DNA of 64,000 bases from Desulfuromonas acetoxidans DSM 684 (GTDB taxonomy: Bacteria > Desulfobacterota > Desulfuromonadia > Desulfuromonadales > Desulfuromonadaceae), in assembly GCF_000167355.1 (NCBI RefSeq), contig NZ_AAEW02000003.1, forward strand, positions 124,001 through 188,000, written 5' to 3'. Every line of letters begins with the position of its first letter. The first letter of the stretch is position 1. Of the stretch, positions 61,292 through 64,000 are shown piece by piece. The position numbers were made by a program, and so were the translations under genes. The notes under the pieces are model-generated. The model did no database searches, had not been told where the DNA came from, and worked only from the letters and a program-made list of their open reading frames with translations.

Positions 61292-62135
61292 GCTGACGTC
61301 CAGCTTGAAGCTTTAAGACAAACAGCAGCGTAAAAGAGAAAAGAATCAGCAGCAGTGCTGTTGAGATCGACTGGCCTAGCTCACCACTCATAGCATCCAT
61401 GTAGATGGAGATGGTCATGGTTTCTGTTCTTCCCGGAATACTGCCGGCCACCATGGCCGTGGCGCCGAACTCGCCCAAAGCGCGTGCCCAGCTCATTGCC
61501 AACCCGGCACAGCCCCCTTTACGAATCAGCGGCAGAATCACGCGCCGAAAGGTATAGAAGTCCGAGGCGTTGAGCGTTGCCGAGGCTGCCAGCAGATTAC
61601 TGGGTATCGAGGCGATACTTTCCCGAGCCGTCTTGATAAAGAATGGCGCCGCCACAAAAAACTGCGCCAGAACGATGCCGGTTGGGGTAAACAACAGCTC
61701 AATGCCTGCGTTATGAAGAAGATGGCCAAACAGGTTGTTGCCATTGAACAGCAACAACAGGCACAGTCCGGTCACCAGCGGCGGCATAATAATCGGCAAA
61801 TCAAGAATCGCTTCGAGCAGCGCTTTGCCTTTAAAGTTTTTCAGGGCCAGAACATAGGCCACAGGCAAACCAAACACCAGGGTAAGAAGAACAACACCGC
61901 ACGACGTCTTCAGACTCAACACAATGGTGTTGAGTCCCTGCGCCGAACAAAGATACGTCCAAAGATCGCCCCACGACGCTGCGCCGAGAAGAGCCAGCAA
62001 CACCAGGCCGATCATGCTGAAAAATACAGCCGTCATCAAAGCCATCAACAGGTTAAAACGGAGCAATCGTGCTATCGGGTTAACGGTCGCCTGACTCGGT
62101 AGAGCAGCAACCTGTTCAGTGGAAATGTTGTACAT
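61281..62135 (-). CDS. modB: Molybdate/tungstate ABC transporter permease (ModB-like)
   Basis: The 284-residue protein has six helices. The binding-protein-dependent transport motif is visible at AMSWARALGEFGATAMVAG, near residue 215. Residues ILDLPIIMPPLVTGLCLLLL (quoted in part) fit ModB/CysT. It lies 22 bases from the DUF364 gene and overlaps modC. Confidence 0.88.
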   Translation of the reverse strand: MYNISTEQVAALPSQATVNPIARLLRFNLLMALMTAVFFSMIGLVLLALLGAASWGDLWTYLCSAQGLNTIVLSLKTSCGVVLLTLVFGLPVAYVLALKNFKGKALLEAILDLPIIMPPLVTGLCLLLLFNGNNLFGHLLHNAGIELLFTPTGIVLAQFFVAAPFFIKTARESIASIPSNLLAASATLNASDFYTFRRVILPLIRKGGCAGLAMSWARALGEFGATAMVAGSIPGRTETMTISIYMDAMSGELGQSISTALLLILFSFTLLFVLKLQAGRQHGY

Positions 62136-62156
62136 ACCGCGTACGCCCTTCTGCCG

Positions 62157-62903
62157 CTAAGCGGCCTCGAAGCAGTAACGTTTCAAATTCATCAGCTCGG
62201 CAGTTCCGGCAATACTGGTGCCGAAAAAACAGATGGGAACAGCGTTGTCATCCGCCAGTGCAAGCAATCCGGGCAAAGAGCCGTTGACCACGGTCGACCC
62301 CGTCGCCAACACCAGATCACTTTGCTCAAATAACGTTGCCGTCTCTTTTTCATCACCCCACTTGATCGGCACACCGAACTTACTACAGCCACGCTGTTGT
62401 TCATCACGGTCTACGCAAAAGACATTCTCTGCACCAAATGTTGTTGCAAGCTGTTCAAGAATCGCCGGCTGCAAGCCGACCAAACCCACCTTGGCAACGG
62501 GCTGTTGCTGCAACTGGCCGATTATTTCACCGGCACACTCTTCCGGCTCGTCGTTACGGCAGTGCACGGTCGCCAGTTCCGGCTTCAGGTAACGCATCAC
62601 AGCGTTGAGACTGGCGATAAAAAGAGCGCGTTGTTCGGTGTTCTCCAGCGGCAACGCGACAATATCGGCCAGAGTCGAAATTTTCTCGCAAGGGGCATCA
62701 GTAAAAGCTTGTCCACGGCACTCTCTGAAACAGGCTTCCATCAGGAATTCCTTGCCTTTAAGCAGTGGATAATCCTGACGGGTCGGGTTGCCGATGGCTT
62801 CTTCATTTTTCAAAATTCGGGCAGAAATGCTGATTTTTTCACCAAGGAGGAAATCTTCCCGAACCAAGGTGGTAAACTTCTCTTTGAGTTGTGCATAAAA
62901 CAT
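62157..62903 (-). CDS. DUF364 (Rossmann-like) family protein in the Mo operon
   Basis: About 248 residues. The start at 62903 has AAGGAG. The N-terminal ~100 residues contain GKEFLMEACFRECRGQAFTD and the C-terminal Rossmann-like half has VGLVGLQPAILEQL, FCVDRDEQ and LATGSTVVNGSLPGLLAL. This is the DUF4213/DUF364 architecture, suggested by structural work to be a heavy-metal chelatase or metal-binding protein. Its place between modA and modB suggests handling of Mo or W. Function is inferred from context. Confidence 0.83.
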   Translation of the reverse strand: MFYAQLKEKFTTLVREDFLLGEKISISARILKNEEAIGNPTRQDYPLLKGKEFLMEACFRECRGQAFTDAPCEKISTLADIVALPLENTEQRALFIASLNAVMRYLKPELATVHCRNDEPEECAGEIIGQLQQQPVAKVGLVGLQPAILEQLATTFGAENVFCVDRDEQQRGCSKFGVPIKWGDEKETATLFEQSDLVLATGSTVVNGSLPGLLALADDNAVPICFFGTSIAGTAELMNLKRYCFEAA

Positions 62904-62913
62904 GTTCGTCTCC

Positions 62914-63645
62914 TTAAGGTTTAATGGCTTTAAACCCGTGCCTGGAAAAGACTGCCGGTGCTTCAACGAGCATATACTGCCAGAACAGGTTCGCCTCCAC
63001 GGGATGTCCAGGACTCTTCAATCGGCAGAACGGGATGGTATCGATCTGGTTAACATCCGGAGGAATCGCGATCGTTTCAACCTGACCGGATTGGAAGGCA
63101 TCGGCGGCCCAAACAATAGACGCATCGACACTGCCGGTTTCGACCCAGCTCACCAACTGCTTGACGTTGATGCCACGAGCAACGATGTTCATCGCGGCCG
63201 GGTCAAGACCGACCTTTTCGAATAAGCGCTTATTGTTGCGACCGATTGCCGCTGCCTTAAGGTCGCCCAAAGCAAGCTTGACCGATGGCAGGGTCAGGTC
63301 ACTGAGGCTTTGAACCTTGTGGCTCCCTTTGGGTGTGATAATGACCGGGATGTGATAGGCAATGGCGACACATTCTTCAGCCAACCCCTCTTTTTTCAGC
63401 CTCTGTGCCCACTTGTTCGATCCGGGAATAAACAGATCAGGCTTAACCCCCAGCAACATTTTGCTGCCGAGCCGTCCTGAGCCGTCAAAATCGAACGCCA
63501 CATCAATACCGGTTTCGTCACTGAACTTCTTGCCCAGCTCCTGCATCGGCACACGCATTCCGGCACCGGAAAAAACCAACAACTCAGCGGCAAATCCGCT
63601 GTTCGCAACCAGAACAAAAATAAGGATCAGGTAAATTTTTTTCAT
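62914..63645 (-). CDS. modA: Molybdate/tungstate-binding periplasmic protein (ModA-like)
   Basis: About 243 residues. The start at 63645 gives MKKIYLILIFVLVANSGFAAE, a signal peptide (quoted in part). The oxyanion-binding lobes start LLVFSGAGMRVPMQEL, with FDFDGSGRLGSKMLLG and VSWVETGSVDASIVWAADA. The last segment is the conserved ModA region. It is next to MoeA and ModBC. The choice between molybdate and tungstate cannot be made by eye. Confidence 0.88.
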   Translation of the reverse strand: MKKIYLILIFVLVANSGFAAELLVFSGAGMRVPMQELGKKFSDETGIDVAFDFDGSGRLGSKMLLGVKPDLFIPGSNKWAQRLKKEGLAEECVAIAYHIPVIITPKGSHKVQSLSDLTLPSVKLALGDLKAAAIGRNNKRLFEKVGLDPAAMNIVARGINVKQLVSWVETGSVDASIVWAADAFQSGQVETIAIPPDVNQIDTIPFCRLKSPGHPVEANLFWQYMLVEAPAVFSRHGFKAIKP

Positions 63646-63656
63646 CGGCATCATCC

Positions 63657-64000
63657 TTAAAACTGCAATGCGAAATCGAGCAGATCAACCTCGGTTCCGG
63701 AATTGATTCCATCACATTCTCCGCCGAGCAACACCAGTCCATCGCACATCCCCATATTCATAAAGTGCGAGGTCAACTGGCTCGCTGCACGATACGCCAA
63801 CACGTCGCCCGGCTCACCCTTCACCTGCATCCGCAAGACATCCCAGCGGCCCTTGCGCCCCTTGAGATCATCGGCCAGTCGCACTTTGCGTGTTGGCGGC
63901 AGCACATCATTCAACCCCATCATTCGCTTGACTGCCGGCAGGAGAAAATAGAAGAAATTGACCAGACAAGCAGTCGGATATCCCGGCATACCGAAAAACA
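63657..64000 (-). CDS. moeA: Molybdopterin molybdenumtransferase MoeA (C-terminal part, cut by window end)
   Basis: Only the last ~114 residues are in the window; the gene continues past 64000. FFGMPGYPTACLVNFFYFLLP (quoted in part: MPGYPTACLVNFF) and 'LRMQVKGEPGDVLAYR' match the end of MoeA, which inserts Mo into molybdopterin. It is the first visible gene of the operon, 11 bases from modA. Its presence supports a molybdenum or tungsten role for the downstream transporter. Confidence 0.88.
   Translation of the reverse strand, partial: FFGMPGYPTACLVNFFYFLLPAVKRMMGLNDVLPPTRKVRLADDLKGRKGRWDVLRMQVKGEPGDVLAYRAASQLTSHFMNMGMCDGLVLLGGECDGINSGTEVDLLDFALQF

Noticed and set aside
1-64000. CRISPR array
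   Set aside because: No series of regularly spaced identical direct repeats was seen; only dispersed single repeats and hairpins.

Overview
The window looks like chromosomal DNA of a strictly anaerobic, metal-respiring Deltaproteobacterium, most like the Desulfuromonas/Pelobacter branch of the Desulfuromonadales. This is inferred from many CxxCH cytochromes, a flavodiiron protein, two TonB-dependent uptake operons, a bactofilin/M23 pair, IS200-type and MITE-like repeats and moderate GC. The genus is not proven by anything seen here.

Layout. 1-6.1 kb: the end of a DEAD-box helicase gene, a sirtuin, a YihY-type membrane protein, a patatin-like lipase, SlyX, an EVE-domain protein, a DUF2721 membrane protein and a methyltransferase. 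6.1-12.1 kb: a repeat-rich gap, then a minus-strand operon encoding a TonB-dependent receptor, a fused double ATPase, an EcfT-like protein, an S-like membrane protein and a TiaS-like IDDTD protein. Together these look like an ECF-type importer with its own outer-membrane gate and no known substrate. 12.5-17.5 kb: a TetR/adaptor/RND efflux operon, followed by tRNA-Gln(CUG). 17.7-21.8 kb: an AT-richer accessory stretch with a dispersed repeat, a GNAT protein, one gene broken by two one-base frameshifts, a pentapeptide-repeat protein and a lipoprotein S41 protease. 21.9-23.2 kb: bactofilin and its M23 peptidase.

23.4-35.2 kb is the most striking part. It is a minus-strand operon in the order TonB-dependent receptor, periplasmic binding protein, ExbB, ExbD, TonB, FecCD-type permease, ATPase, a second binding protein without signal peptide, a radical SAM protein fused to half a binding protein, a one-component regulator with a molybdate-binding-like domain, and a methyltransferase. 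Three gene products share the same binding-protein C-lobe, one in the periplasm and two apparently in the cytosol. I read this as a metal or metal-complex import system with a cytosolic receiving or processing branch. The ligand is unknown; molybdate/tungstate, nickel or cobalt, or a corrinoid-like complex are all possible.

35.8-45.5 kb: small stress and metal proteins, a 5'-nucleotidase lipoprotein, a diheme cytochrome, a PAS protein, an octaheme HAO-like cytochrome with its NrfH/NapC-type tetraheme partner (probable reduction of nitrite or hydroxylamine), and the flavodiiron protein FprA (NO/O2 removal). 45.5-58 kb: a DUF2064 glycosyltransferase-like protein, TetR, a diguanylate cyclase, two outer-membrane channel proteins, an IS200-like element, a chemoreceptor and a trigger-factor paralogue that lacks the PPIase domain. 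58.8-64 kb: a molybdenum-linked minus-strand operon with moeA (cut by the window end), ModA, a DUF364 protein, ModB, ModC, a DUF169 protein and a ferredoxin-nitroreductase.

Two dispersed non-coding repeat families are visible. One has terminal inverted repeats and copies or fragments near 12.4, 42.7, 52.4-52.6 and 54.0 kb. The other has copies near 6.2 and 17.7 kb. Starts were chosen by ribosome-binding site, family alignment from memory and overlap with neighbours. No database search was possible.
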